From contig CALCCA010000187.1 of NCBI GenBank assembly GCA_937899725.1, positions 16,274 through 80,273 of the forward strand: a stretch of DNA of 64,000 bases, read 5' to 3'. The notes beneath the pieces were generated by a model. That model saw nothing but the letters and a program-made list of their open reading frames with translations. It did no database searches and had not been told where the DNA came from. Shown piece by piece: positions 13,172 to 21,670 of the stretch. The position numbers and the translations under genes are program-made. The number at the start of each line of letters is the position of its first letter. The stretch's first letter is position 1. Source of the stretch: an uncultured Halomicronema sp. (lineage in GTDB: Bacteria > Cyanobacteriota > Cyanobacteriia > Phormidesmidales > Phormidesmidaceae).

Positions 13172-13199
13172 CTCCGTTACCCCACGGAGCCGTGTTTTG
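13172..13199 (+). terminator. Hairpin after the SNF2 helicase gene
   Basis: CTCCGT (13172-13177) pairs with ACGGAG (13184-13189) around TACCCC, and a GTGTTTT stretch follows. It lies 15 bp past the helicase stop. Confidence 0.45.
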
Positions 13200-13344
13200 C
13201 TGGTCAAGGCTGCGACTGGGCCAGCTAGGGAATGTCCTCGCAAGAACCGACCGGTACTGTAAGGGCAGGTCTAGCTAGAAACCTAGATTTCGCAGCCATA
13301 GAGCATCAACAAAACCCGCTCCGACGAGTATCGTCTTGACTGAT

Positions 13345-13701
13345 TTACTGAAAATCGTCTTCGTCTTCGTCCGATAGAAGAGAACCGGTGAGGGAAACTT
13401 CCATTTCCATGCGCTGTTCCATTTGACGCAAGAAATAGCCCGTCATCATGGCCGACGCCAAAAGACCCGCCAGGTTCTCGCGATCAGTGGTGATTTGGAC
13501 GTTGAAGCCATCGCCCGGCAAGACTCCGATGAGTCCCTGGACATTTTGAGAAATAATTTGTTTAATCTCGGGAGTGACCGCCTGGGCTACTCGGCTCAAC
13601 ACATCAGGCGACTGATGCTTGAGATATTGAAGCAGCTGGTTGCCCGCCTCATCATCGACGTGCAGACCAACAAAATCAACGCGCTCAGGGTTAAATGTCA
13701 T
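13345..13701 (-). CDS. DUF760 family protein
   Basis: A 118-residue soluble protein resembling the DUF760 family found in cyanobacteria and plastids. The core, YLKHQSPDVLSRVAQAVTPE followed by IISQNVQGLIGVLPGDGFNV, and a second helical part, LAGLLASAMMTGYFLRQMEQ, are typical of the family. The C-terminus is acidic (DEDEDDF). Plant homologues have been linked to chloroplast regulation, but the bacterial function is unknown. It is transcribed convergently with the SNF2 gene, and no operon partner is obvious. Confidence 0.8.
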   Translation of the reverse strand: MTFNPERVDFVGLHVDDEAGNQLLQYLKHQSPDVLSRVAQAVTPEIKQIISQNVQGLIGVLPGDGFNVQITTDRENLAGLLASAMMTGYFLRQMEQRMEMEVSLTGSLLSDEDEDDFQ

Positions 13702-14108
13702 AAAGCTCTGTTTACTATCTCCCTTAACCTCAGATTCAATGACTTGATTATTCCAGTCATTGCAGTGCTCGGATGCTTGATGTTTTTACCTGAATCGAAG
13801 CAGTTCAGCTTGATTCATCTTCAAACAACGGGATTTTGGACTCGATTGTGCTACTACTTTAGCAAATGATTGGCTTTTGCCCAGGGGCTGTCACCATTTC
13901 GGCAGAATCTGATGTGTGGCAGACGGTTAATCACAGGGCGCGAAGTCAGACTCCCCGTGCTCAGGCTCTTGCCATCATCTGATCCAGGCTGGGGCACAGA
14001 GGGGGCAGCTGGCTTCAGCACAGCAGTCTTAACGGCCCTGGCAAAGGGTGTAGAAATGGGCACATAGACTTCGCTTCCAAGAATCTAAGCGCCCATTGGC
14101 AAAGCTGC
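13702..14108. other. 407-bp spacer without a supported gene
   Basis: Short open frames exist on both strands, but none has protein-like composition or a convincing start. It should hold the promoter of the DUF760 gene and the 3' end of the scpB transcript. No clear terminator was found. Confidence 0.4.
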
Positions 14109-14747
14109 CTAGGAAACTGCTTCTGGAGAGGCCAGACCATGATTGTCTGACTCGACGGTTCCAGAGACCGCAGCAGCTAACGCTTCGGGATCAGCGGGGA
14201 TGGTTGGCTCTGCCGCAGCTTCGCTCGACGGTTCTGCCTCTGCATCAGACTCAGCCACTGGCGGCACGACTTTTTGCGTAAACGCCGGTAAATCATCAAT
14301 TTCAAAATGTTGGTGAAACTTGTTGGTCACCTGCAGCCAGAACGATCGCCCGTCTGACTGACGACGCTTGCGCACAAATCCCAATCGCACCAATTCATGC
14401 ACATGCTGATAGGCGCCCGATCCGCGCAGGTCAATCAAATCCGTTTGCGCCAGAGGGCCACGCAGGGCGATCGCCGCTAGCGTGCGCAACGCGCCGACCC
14501 CCAGATCAAGAGGAATCAGGGTATCGACCAAATGGCGAAAGCCCGACTTAAGCTGTAGACAATAACCCTCTTTGGTTTCAATGATTTCGAGGGCACTTTC
14601 GCGATGGGCATAGTCGTTCATGAGCTCCATCAGCCCTTCCTCGGCCATTTCGCGATCGCAGCCCGCATGCTCGGCGAGGCGGGCAATGTTGAGGGGGCGG
14701 CCCTTGAGATACAGGATGGCTTCGATGACGCTGGCCAGTTTAGGCAT
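14109..14747 (-). CDS. scpB: Segregation and condensation protein ScpB
   Basis: The 212-residue protein matches ScpB, the kleisin-associated winged-helix subunit of the SMC-ScpA-ScpB condensin that compacts and segregates the nucleoid. The opening LASVIEAILYLKGRPLNIAR is the characteristic first winged helix. The second winged helix holds DLGVGALRTLAAIALRGPL and LIDLRGSGAYQHVHELVRLG. The C-terminal 45 residues are Ala/Glu/Pro-rich and probably disordered, which is common in cyanobacterial ScpB. Its start lies 8 bp past the stop of the ABC ATPase gene, so the two are probably co-transcribed, although no functional link is expected. scpA and smc are not in the window. Confidence 0.93.
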   Translation of the reverse strand: MPKLASVIEAILYLKGRPLNIARLAEHAGCDREMAEEGLMELMNDYAHRESALEIIETKEGYCLQLKSGFRHLVDTLIPLDLGVGALRTLAAIALRGPLAQTDLIDLRGSGAYQHVHELVRLGFVRKRRQSDGRSFWLQVTNKFHQHFEIDDLPAFTQKVVPPVAESDAEAEPSSEAAAEPTIPADPEALAAAVSGTVESDNHGLASPEAVS

Positions 14748-14755
14748 CGCGGCGG

Positions 14756-15607
14756 TTAATCCAGATTGCGACCGGTGAGTTCTACAAAGATATCTTCTAA
14801 ATTCGAAGGCCGGGTCATCATGCCGGTTTTGTCGGGCTGCTGATCGAAGTATTCGTTAGCCGCCACCAGGGTTGGAAAGAACTGATAGTCCCAGCGATCG
14901 CCCTGCTGTTTCATGACGATGCCTTCACCATGCTTCTGGCGCAACTCTTCGACGGTGCCCAGCTCAATCAGCTGCCCCTGGTCAAGAATGCCAACGCGAT
15001 CGCAGAGAAATTCCACTTCTTCCATATAGTGGCTGGTCAGCAGCATGGTCATGCCTTGGCGATTAAGATTCCGAATGATTTCCCAGAGGCGGCGGCGGGC
15101 TTGTGGATCGAGCCCCACCGTGGGCTCATCTAAAAACAAGATTTTCGGATTGTGCAGCAGGGCGCGGGCAATCTGCAGTCGCCGCTTCATGCCGCCCGAG
15201 AGGGTTTTGACCTTGCTGTCGCGGCGATCGCTTAATTCCACAAAATCGAGCCATTCTTGGATGCGTTTTTGTCGCGGCCCAGCGGGGATGTGGTGCATGC
15301 GACCATGCAGCTCCATATTTTCCCAAACGGTCAGATCGCCATCGACGCTAGTTTGCTGCAAGACGACGCCAATTTGTTCGCGCACCTGCGTTGGCTGGCG
15401 CTGCACGTCATGACCCGCCACCACCAGGTTGCCGTCGGAGGGCTGGGTCAGAGTGGTCAACATGCGAATTGTGGTCGATTTGCCTGCCCCATTAGGCCCC
15501 AGCAGACCAAAACTCTCGCCAGGTTGAATGAGTAAAGACAGATCTTTGACCACATGCACGTTGCCGTAGACCTTATGCAAATTTTGAACACAAACAGCGG
15601 CTGTCAT
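14756..15607 (-). CDS. ABC-2-type transporter ATP-binding protein (DrrA-like)
   Basis: About 283 residues from the ATG at 15607, preferred because the domain begins at once; the frame allows an ATG 6 codons earlier. It has every ABC ATPase motif: Walker A GPNGAGKST, a Q-loop in VVLQQTSVDG, signature LSGGMKRRL, Walker B ILFLDEPTVGLDP and a switch His in LLTSHYMEE. The C-terminal extension, ending DIFVELTGR, is typical of DrrA/NodI-type ATPases, which pair with ABC-2 permeases for drug, lipid or polysaccharide export. No permease gene is adjacent, so the partner must be elsewhere. It probably forms an operon with scpB. Confidence 0.9.
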   Translation of the reverse strand: MTAAVCVQNLHKVYGNVHVVKDLSLLIQPGESFGLLGPNGAGKSTTIRMLTTLTQPSDGNLVVAGHDVQRQPTQVREQIGVVLQQTSVDGDLTVWENMELHGRMHHIPAGPRQKRIQEWLDFVELSDRRDSKVKTLSGGMKRRLQIARALLHNPKILFLDEPTVGLDPQARRRLWEIIRNLNRQGMTMLLTSHYMEEVEFLCDRVGILDQGQLIELGTVEELRQKHGEGIVMKQQGDRWDYQFFPTLVAANEYFDQQPDKTGMMTRPSNLEDIFVELTGRNLD

Positions 15608-15745
15608 AACTTTGTCGGCGAGCACTCAACGAAAGGGTTGGAAATAAGTGCCCAATAAATTTAAGGTATCAAAAGCCTGGGCCGCCATTGCGGCGATCGC
15701 TCAAATTTGCGTACCCGGCGTGCCGTTCGTTTTTGCCCTTGCCCT

Positions 15746-16057
15746 ATGCGCTGTCGCCTTGATTCTCCGATTTTGCTGCTGCACAAAGATGACGTGCCCC
15801 CCTACAAAAAACAGGGGCCGGTGGTGCGCAACAGCTACTTTTGGGCGCTGAAATCCATCGCCGATACGGCCCGGTTTGATCAGCCCTGGGAGTTTGACCA
15901 GTCAGTGTGGGTGGCGCTGTGCCGTCTGCTGAACTCGTTTGCCCTGTCGGGCTATTTGGGCGATCGCGAAACGCTGCTGGAATTCCCCCCCGATGCGGAA
16001 ATTCCCGATAGCCTACGCTCGATCAGCACCTGGACTGCAGATGAGAGTTGGGAATAG
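15746..16057 (+). CDS. Conserved hypothetical protein
   Basis: About 103 residues from the ATG at 15746; the frame extends 13 codons upstream, but that part is Arg/Cys-rich and does not look like protein. The product has a compact, composition-normal body: VPPYKKQGPVVRNSYFWALK, WEFDQSVWVALCRLLNSFAL and a tail with EFPPDAEIPDSL. I do not recognise the family. It diverges from the ABC ATPase gene, with about 140 bp between the two starts. No signal peptide or membrane segment is visible. Confidence 0.5.
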   Translation: MRCRLDSPILLLHKDDVPPYKKQGPVVRNSYFWALKSIADTARFDQPWEFDQSVWVALCRLLNSFALSGYLGDRETLLEFPPDAEIPDSLRSISTWTADESWE

Positions 16058-16332
16058 GGCCGTACCAGACTGCTGAGATCGCGGATATATTTGCAGAGCA
16101 AAGGCTTATGATGCGATCTCGCCACTCCAAACAATGAAAATCTGGGTGTTCGCTGCGGATGGGTGGCTCAGAAAGTAGGCTGGAAACTCAATGCCATCCG
16201 CTGGGGATTGACCTCACCCTACACGGAGGTTATTTTCTGAAACAAATTAAAAATGGTGTCAGCCCTCAGGCTGCAAAGCGCCCTTGGAAGAATGCTGCTC
16301 CATTCTAGAAAAACAGAGAGTAGAGCATACAG

Positions 16333-18000
16333 ATGAGCAAGCGACTTTACATTTTGATTTTGCTGGGTTTACTAACGGTTGCGATCTCATCGAGCTGCGT
16401 CGGCCTAAACCCTCGGATTTCCGATACTCAGACAAATACTGAAGCCTCAACTCAATCCAGGATGATTGACATTCCGGTTGTGGGAGGTAACCCTCCCGAA
16501 TCCGTTTCGCTGGAATGCTTTGTCGATGGCAAAAAGGGATACATGGACGTCACAGGCAAGCTGGTCATCCCGAGGTGCTTTGATTCAGTCTCTGCCTTTT
16601 CAGACAGTGTTGCTCGAGTCAAAATAGCTCCCTTGTCTGAAGGGGCAGATAACTTATGGGGGTACATCAACCTGGATGGGCATTTTCTCATCCCGCCCAG
16701 GCTGGTGGGCAATCAATTTGTCGAGAGTTCTGGTATGGAAGGATTTCAGGGATATTCCTCTTTCTCTGAAGGGTTACTGCCGCTGAAGCAAGAAGTGAGT
16801 GGCAGGGTTGGTTACATCAACTATTCCGGCGAGTTTGTAATTCCGCCTCAATTCACTATCGCTAAACCCTTTCACGAGGGGTTAGCTGCGATTTGTGTTG
16901 AAGCAGAGCAATGCGGCTACATTAATACGCTTGGAGAGATTGTTGTGGAAACGCGATATCAAGCAACGCGCTCTTTTTACAACGGAGTTGCAGTAGTTTC
17001 GCTTCCTGGCCCTGGCGATCTAAAAACGACAACTCCTTATGAAATTTATGATTTCTTCGGCTTGATTAATCGCGCTGGTGAGTATCTCGTTCCACCCGAA
17101 TTGAATAAAGTGCGCTTGCTGGAACGCTTTCTGGGAATAGGGGTGGATGATCCTATAAGGCATCCAGATACTCCTTTCAGTCCAGAGGGTTTGTTACCCG
17201 TGCGTGTACCCTACAGTGAAGAAGAAGTAGCTGATTTCTATGCTTTATCTCTATATCCGCCAACGGATGGTGTAGAAGCTAATTTGGGTCACGGCCGATG
17301 GGGCTATGCCATCAAAACGGGAGGATATGCGATTGAACCTCGATATTGGCAGGCAGGCTTATTCAAAAATGGGTATGCAGACGTTGTGATTGCTGAAGGG
17401 GATACTGATTACCCTCAAGAGTTTTGGAATCGCTCTGCTGTCATTGACGCTGAAGGTCATCTTATTGACCGTGAAGGCGAAGCTTACCTCAACAGCAACT
17501 TAGAGAGGCACTTATCAGCATCAGATGATATCTACCTTGCATTTGACTCCTTCTTTTCCCAAGGTCTAGCAGCAGCAGCTTTCAAGCCAAGAGATCAGTT
17601 TGCACGAAAAAATGTTGGCTACGTCAATGCCCAGGGGACTTTTGTGATCGAACCGCAGTTTGACCGGGCAGAAGCGTTTGCGGCTAATGGTTTGGCTGTG
17701 GTCACCATTCGGGCAGAGAATGAAGACGAGGCTGATTTGCAGGGGCTGATTGATTACTCGGGCAACTTTCTGATTGAGCCGCTCGCTGCAGACCTCAAGA
17801 TTTTTGATAACGGGCTAGTCGGCATCTCTTCCTTTACCGGAGAGAAATATGACCAGCTTCAGGGTAAGCGGTTAATCTTTGTCCCGACTACTCAGCGTTT
17901 TTTGCCCTACTATGCCAGTTATGCTGATAGTCGTAGTGAGTTTGATGTGGAGGGGTTCATTCCTATCGTGGGTAAGATACCTGAGGATTTTCGTCTTTGA
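16333..18000 (+). CDS. WG-repeat lipoprotein
   Basis: The 555-residue protein begins with a lipoprotein-type signal (LYILILLGLLTVAISSSC), with Cys 22 as the probable lipidated residue. The rest consists of WG-type β repeats. Each unit pairs a G(Y/L)I(N/D) turn with E(F/I)VIPPQF-like strands, for example GYINYSGEFVIPPQF, GYINTLGEIVVETRY, GYVNAQGTFVIEPQF and GLIDYSGNFLIEPL. WG repeats are common in bacterial surface proteins and their ligands are mostly unknown. The gene is flanked by non-coding DNA and appears to stand alone. Codon use is a little more AT-rich than its neighbours, compatible with transfer but not proof. Confidence 0.82.
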   Translation: MSKRLYILILLGLLTVAISSSCVGLNPRISDTQTNTEASTQSRMIDIPVVGGNPPESVSLECFVDGKKGYMDVTGKLVIPRCFDSVSAFSDSVARVKIAPLSEGADNLWGYINLDGHFLIPPRLVGNQFVESSGMEGFQGYSSFSEGLLPLKQEVSGRVGYINYSGEFVIPPQFTIAKPFHEGLAAICVEAEQCGYINTLGEIVVETRYQATRSFYNGVAVVSLPGPGDLKTTTPYEIYDFFGLINRAGEYLVPPELNKVRLLERFLGIGVDDPIRHPDTPFSPEGLLPVRVPYSEEEVADFYALSLYPPTDGVEANLGHGRWGYAIKTGGYAIEPRYWQAGLFKNGYADVVIAEGDTDYPQEFWNRSAVIDAEGHLIDREGEAYLNSNLERHLSASDDIYLAFDSFFSQGLAAAAFKPRDQFARKNVGYVNAQGTFVIEPQFDRAEAFAANGLAVVTIRAENEDEADLQGLIDYSGNFLIEPLAADLKIFDNGLVGISSFTGEKYDQLQGKRLIFVPTTQRFLPYYASYADSRSEFDVEGFIPIVGKIPEDFRL

Positions 18001-18104
18001 GCTTGACCCGAAGAATGAGGCAGCTTGGTCATCTACGGAACCGAGTGATAACAACTACAGATCAGTAGAGGGCTAGGAAAAGTTTGATTTTCAGAGCCAC
18101 TGCC

Positions 18105-18746
18105 TCAGCGACCCAAATCGTGGAGCTGATGGATAGCCTCAGCGCAGCGCTGGGTGGTTTCTAGCAGCAAGGTTTTGTCGGTAGTCGGGGGTGGTGGCAG
18201 CGGCTGGCCAATCCGCACTGTGAGGGGAACCGCCTGCGGCAGTTTTTGCCCCTTAGTCAGAATGCGATGGGTGCCCCAGAGGCTCACTGGCAGCAGCGGC
18301 ACCTGGGCCTTTGCCGCAATCAGCGCCGCCCCGAGCTTAGGCTCAGGAATGCGTCCATCGGGGGTGCGCGTACCCTGCAAAAAAACGCCCACGGCCCACC
18401 CTTGATTGAGCTGTTTCAATGCTTCGCGAATAGCACTGCGATCGGCACTGCCCCGTTTGACCGGGTAAGCGCCGTAGAGCCGAATCGCCGGGGCTAACAC
18501 GGGCACCTTAAACAGCTCTTCTTTCGCCATGTAGGAGACCGGGCGCTGCACACAGTTTGAGAGCAGCGGCGGGTCAAAGTCACTGGCGTGGTTGGCGACG
18601 ACAATCATCGGCCCCTGACGGGGCACATGCTGCGCTCCCACGACCCGCCCGCGAAAGTAGACGCGAAACAGAGGATTCACCACTGACCACTTAAACAGCC
18701 AATACAGCAGTAGGCTCGCCCTGGGTTCGCGATCGCGCTCAGCCAT
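18105..18746 (-). CDS. plsC: 1-acyl-sn-glycerol-3-phosphate acyltransferase (PlsC family)
   Basis: The 213-residue membrane-associated enzyme should add the second acyl chain to lysophosphatidic acid, giving phosphatidic acid for membrane lipids. The acyltransferase block I NHASDFDPP (NHx4D) is present near residue 52. Block III appears as LQGTRTPDGR, where the usual EGTR is QGTR, and block IV as PLLPVSLWGT. An N-terminal hydrophobic segment (LLLYWLFKWSVVNPLF) should anchor it. It lies 18 bp downstream of fabD in the same orientation, a fatty-acid/phospholipid operon seen in other cyanobacteria. Specificity for acyl-ACP is inferred from the group. Confidence 0.9.
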   Translation of the reverse strand: MAERDREPRASLLLYWLFKWSVVNPLFRVYFRGRVVGAQHVPRQGPMIVVANHASDFDPPLLSNCVQRPVSYMAKEELFKVPVLAPAIRLYGAYPVKRGSADRSAIREALKQLNQGWAVGVFLQGTRTPDGRIPEPKLGAALIAAKAQVPLLPVSLWGTHRILTKGQKLPQAVPLTVRIGQPLPPPPTTDKTLLLETTQRCAEAIHQLHDLGR

Positions 18747-18764
18747 AACCCTCCTCTTCCTCGC

Positions 18765-19649
18765 CTACAGCGCGTTCAATTGTTCGAGCGTGCCGACGTT
18801 CGCGAGCGACAGCGTTTTAACCGTGCGCTTGATTAACCCGGTCAAGACATTGCCCGGCCCTACTTCAATCACTTGCTCAATGCCCTGCTCGGCCAGCGTA
18901 AGCGAAATTTCGCGCCAGCGTACCGACCCCGTCATCTGCTGCGACAGCCGTTGCTTGAGAGCAGCCGGATCGGTGGCCGGAGCCGGATCGACGTTAGACA
19001 AGACCGGCACGCGGGTCGGCTGAAATTCGATCGCCGCCAGCACCGACTGAAACTCATTGGCGGCCGGAGCCATCAGGGGTGAATGAAACGCCCCGCTAAC
19101 GTTGAGTTTGACGGCCCGCTTGCTTTTGACGACAGCTAACACCGTATCAACTCCTTCCGGGGTGCCCGAAATCACCACCTGACCGGGATTATTATCATTC
19201 GCCAAAACTACGCCTGCCGTCTCGGCAATTTGCGCTTCGAGGGCGGGGCGATCGAAACCCATCAGCGCCGCCATCACTCCTTCTGAAGTTTGCGCCATTA
19301 GTTCAGCGCGTAGTTTCACCAAGCGCAGACCCACGCCAAAGTCAAACGCACCCGCAGCATACAGCGCCCCATACTCGCCTAAGCTGTGACCGGCCACCAA
19401 GTCTGGTTCCTGGCCCTGCGATCGCAACAGATCGACCAGCAGGCTCTCCAGCACGTACAAACAAGGCTGGGTGTAACGCGTTTCCGAGACTTTGTTGTCT
19501 TCACTTTGGCAAACGTCACTGACTGACCAACCCAAGATGTCATCGGCGATCGCTAACCGCTCTTGCACTGTGGGCAACGCCATGACATCGGCCCCCATGC
19601 CCACCGACTGCGACCCTTGACCAGGAAATACCCAGGCTGTTTTCACCAT
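18765..19649 (-). CDS. fabD: Malonyl-CoA:ACP transacylase FabD
   Basis: The 294-residue enzyme transfers malonyl from CoA to acyl carrier protein, supplying fatty acid elongation. FPGQGSQSVGMG near residue 8 and GHSLGEYGAL with nucleophile Ser 89 are diagnostic. SGAFHSPLM holds the catalytic His and VIEVGPGNVLTGL closes the domain. The length matches other stand-alone FabD proteins. plsC follows after 18 bp and is probably co-transcribed. The usual upstream partners (plsX, fabH) are absent here; acpP and fabF lie 15 kb away. The ATG at 19649 gives the canonical short N-terminus. Confidence 0.95.
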   Translation of the reverse strand: MVKTAWVFPGQGSQSVGMGADVMALPTVQERLAIADDILGWSVSDVCQSEDNKVSETRYTQPCLYVLESLLVDLLRSQGQEPDLVAGHSLGEYGALYAAGAFDFGVGLRLVKLRAELMAQTSEGVMAALMGFDRPALEAQIAETAGVVLANDNNPGQVVISGTPEGVDTVLAVVKSKRAVKLNVSGAFHSPLMAPAANEFQSVLAAIEFQPTRVPVLSNVDPAPATDPAALKQRLSQQMTGSVRWREISLTLAEQGIEQVIEVGPGNVLTGLIKRTVKTLSLANVGTLEQLNAL

Positions 19650-19781
19650 GATTGTCTTTGTTGCTTAACACGTTCATTCAAAGTCCAGTGTTCACTGTCT
19701 CAACAAATGGAACTTTCGCAAAGTTAAATTTTGCGTCACTGTCCGACCAAGTCGGTGGGTGCTCTCCACCAGCATCCCTTT

Positions 19782-19952
19782 ATGCCAGTTCTACGAATTA
19801 CAGCTACACAGACAAGTCGGCTTTCTCCCAGTCGAAGACACTGCGGGTTGGCCTGGCCTGCCCGTCGGGCTGACGCCGCCGCTCCGCTCAGCCTACGTTC
19901 CTTGAGCGGAGTCGAAAGGAAGATCTGCAGCCCAGTTTCAGAGAATTGGTAT
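19782..19952 (+). mobile_element. MITE-like element, copy A
   Basis: A ~171-bp non-coding element. It starts ATGCCAGTTCTACGAATTAC and ends TTTCAGAGAATTGGTAT, so the ends are imperfect inverted repeats of ATACCARTTCT. Inside, GACTCCGCTCA-type sequence pairs with TTGAGCGGAGTC to form a hairpin. Related copies lie at 26244-26386, 27492-27657 and 58174-58289. Confidence 0.7.
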
Positions 19953-19984
19953 TACTGGTGGGCGTTATGGCAAAATTTGGCAGG

Positions 19985-20004
19985 CAGAATTCGGAATTCG
20001 GAGT
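19985..20004. repeat. GAATTCGGAATTCGG tandem
   Basis: A short tandem of (G)AATTCGG units lies between MITE copy A and the 3' end of the GNAT gene. The same style of repeat recurs at 21457-21478 and 21638-21663. Heptamer-like tandems of this sort are frequent in cyanobacterial intergenic DNA. Confidence 0.5.
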
Positions 20005-20085
20005 TGAGAGGCTGTCGAAGCGTATTGTGGCGATCCACAATGACTAGATCAAGCTGCGGTTGGCGATGCGCCGACACTCTGGTCG

Positions 20086-20601
20086 TTATGGTGAGGGCAC
20101 ACTCTCAAGGCTGGCCGATCGCGCCATAAACTCCGATCGCAGCATTGACATCAGCCACATGGAGGCAAAGCCCGCACTCGTTTTGACCGCTTCTCGCAGC
20201 AGCCCTTCTTCCACCAGACCCAGACTGCGATAGAGGTGTCTGGCCCGCTCATTGTGTGCCATCACATCGAGCCAAACCCGGTGAGCGGCGAACTCTAAAA
20301 ACGCTTTGCTCAACACTTGCTCTAGCGTGGCGCGGCCATATCCTTTACCCTTCTCGGTAATGACAATGCGCTTGATCAGCACACTCTGATCAGGATCTTG
20401 CACGCCCAACACAATGACGTAACCCACTCGCCTCTGAGTGGCCTCATCCCAGATTATCCAGTGGCGCTCGTCCGCCTGTTCACAGGCTTGCCAATGGCGA
20501 TCGCGCGACCATTGCCGCACGTATTGAGCATTTTCGTCAGTTTGTTCCGCTGCCAATACAAAATCCAGATCGGCGGCTGTAGTCGGTCGTAATGTAATCA
20601 A
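20086..20601 (-). CDS. GNAT-family acetyltransferase (RimJ/RimL-like)
   Basis: The 171-residue protein begins MITLRPTTAADLDFVL, the usual first strand and helix of RimI/RimJ-like acetyltransferases. ITEKGKGYGRATLEQVL is motif A, binding acetyl-CoA pyrophosphate. WLDVMAHNERARHLYRSLG with the conserved Asn and Tyr completes the fold. The tail (FASMWLMSML) also fits RimJ/RimL-type members. The substrate is unknown; acetylation of protein N-termini, polyamines or amino acids is possible. It stands alone on the minus strand, divergent from the ferritin gene across about 300 bp. Confidence 0.82.
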   Translation of the reverse strand: MITLRPTTAADLDFVLAAEQTDENAQYVRQWSRDRHWQACEQADERHWIIWDEATQRRVGYVIVLGVQDPDQSVLIKRIVITEKGKGYGRATLEQVLSKAFLEFAAHRVWLDVMAHNERARHLYRSLGLVEEGLLREAVKTSAGFASMWLMSMLRSEFMARSASLESVPSP

Positions 20602-20897
20602 CGGGTGAGCATCGCCAGCGACAATTGAGAATTGTAGAGTAGCGTATTCCCCCGCGGCAAAGTGTCATTGACGGGCACTCGCCCCCAACGCTGGCCGACC
20701 TCACCGACTGGCCGCTAGCGGTAACGTTGCGTATCAGTGACGGCGGATGCTGTCAGCTCTGGGATTATCCTGAGTGGAGGAGAAGTGCTTTCTGTATAGA
20801 TCGAGCCTGCTCCCCTATCTCATTCATTCGCGGCTGAACCGATACATCGCCTCGCTGCTAACAGCCCCGAATGATTGAGATGCCTCCCTTCAACCCC
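20602..20897. other. Divergent spacer between GNAT and ferritin genes
   Basis: No gene is supported. It should contain the promoters of both flanking genes. I could not find a convincing iron-box palindrome ahead of the ferritin gene. Confidence 0.4.
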
Positions 20898-20907
20898 AGG
20901 AGTTTTC

Positions 20908-21450
20908 ATGCTTTCTCAAACCATGAGCGATCGCCTCAACAAGCAAATCAATTTAGAGATGTATTCCTCCCATCTCTATCTGCAGATGAGTTCTTGGTGT
21001 GCTTATCAATCGTTAGACGGCTGTGAAGAGTTTTTGCGTCTGCACGCCCAAGAAGAAGCCGGACACATGCACCGCCTGCTGACCTACATGCACGAAACCG
21101 GCGGCTTTGTGGTGCTCGGCGGCATGGAGGCGCCCCCGACCCAGTTTGAGTCGCTGAAAGATCTGTTTGAAAAAATCTACGAACACGAAACCCACGTCAC
21201 GCGGGGCATCAACGAGCTGGTACATTACGCTAATACTGAGCCCGATTATTCAACCCTGCAATTTTTGCAGTGGTATGTGGCCGAACAGCATCAAGAAGAG
21301 TTTCTGTTTAAAGGCATTCTCGACAAGATCAAGCTCATCGGCACTAGCGGCACCGGGCTATTTCTAATTGATCAGGAAATGGCCAAGCTCGCGGCCTCTC
21401 CAGCTAAAGAGCAAACCGCCCTCACCTCTGCGACCCCAACGGCAAACTAA
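20908..21450 (+). CDS. ftnA: Bacterial non-heme ferritin
   Basis: About 180 residues from the ATG at 20908, chosen because AGGAG ends 6 bases upstream; the longer frame from 20875 lacks such a site. Ferritins oxidise Fe(II) and store it as a mineral in a 24-subunit cage. The four-helix bundle is clear: NLEMYSSHLYLQMSSW holds the first ferroxidase Glu, HAQEEAGHMHRLL the Glu/His pair, YEHETHVTRGI the third helix and YVAEQHQEEEF-type residues (YVAEQHQEE) the fourth. No heme-binding Met typical of bacterioferritin is evident. The C-terminal 20 residues are Ala/Thr/Pro-rich and extend past the cage fold. It is monocistronic. Iron-responsive control is likely but not visible. Confidence 0.92.
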   Translation: MLSQTMSDRLNKQINLEMYSSHLYLQMSSWCAYQSLDGCEEFLRLHAQEEAGHMHRLLTYMHETGGFVVLGGMEAPPTQFESLKDLFEKIYEHETHVTRGINELVHYANTEPDYSTLQFLQWYVAEQHQEEFLFKGILDKIKLIGTSGTGLFLIDQEMAKLAASPAKEQTALTSATPTAN

Positions 21451-21464
21451 ACCGGGGCGAATGC

Positions 21465-21663
21465 GGAATGCGGAATTTAAGCGTCTCGGGGAGCTGCGCT
21501 GGAGTCATTTCCTCAGAACAGACAGTTTTTGTACGGATTTGGCACTGCTAAACTCCTGCGATCGGGGACGCTATTTTTGGGCAACTGCCTGAGCCTAAAA
21601 CTCCGTAGGGCTTTGCCCTTCTCACAGGGGACTCAAAATTCCGCACTCTGAATTCCGCATTCC
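21465..21663. repeat. Inverted repeat of GGAATGCGGAATT around a ~170-bp segment
   Basis: GGAATGCGGAATT at 21465-21477 has a perfect 13-bp inverted partner at 21651-21663. Each arm sits in a short tandem of similar units. The enclosed segment has no supported gene. It lies between convergent genes (ferritin and EEP-family), so it may also act as a bidirectional transcript end. Confidence 0.5.
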
Positions 21664-21670
21664 ACACTCT

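Noticed and set aside
13854..14067. Open frames on both strands in the spacer between the DUF760 gene and scpB
   Set aside because: Both translations are low-complexity or Arg/Pro/Ser-rich, without a ribosome-binding site or recognisable motif.
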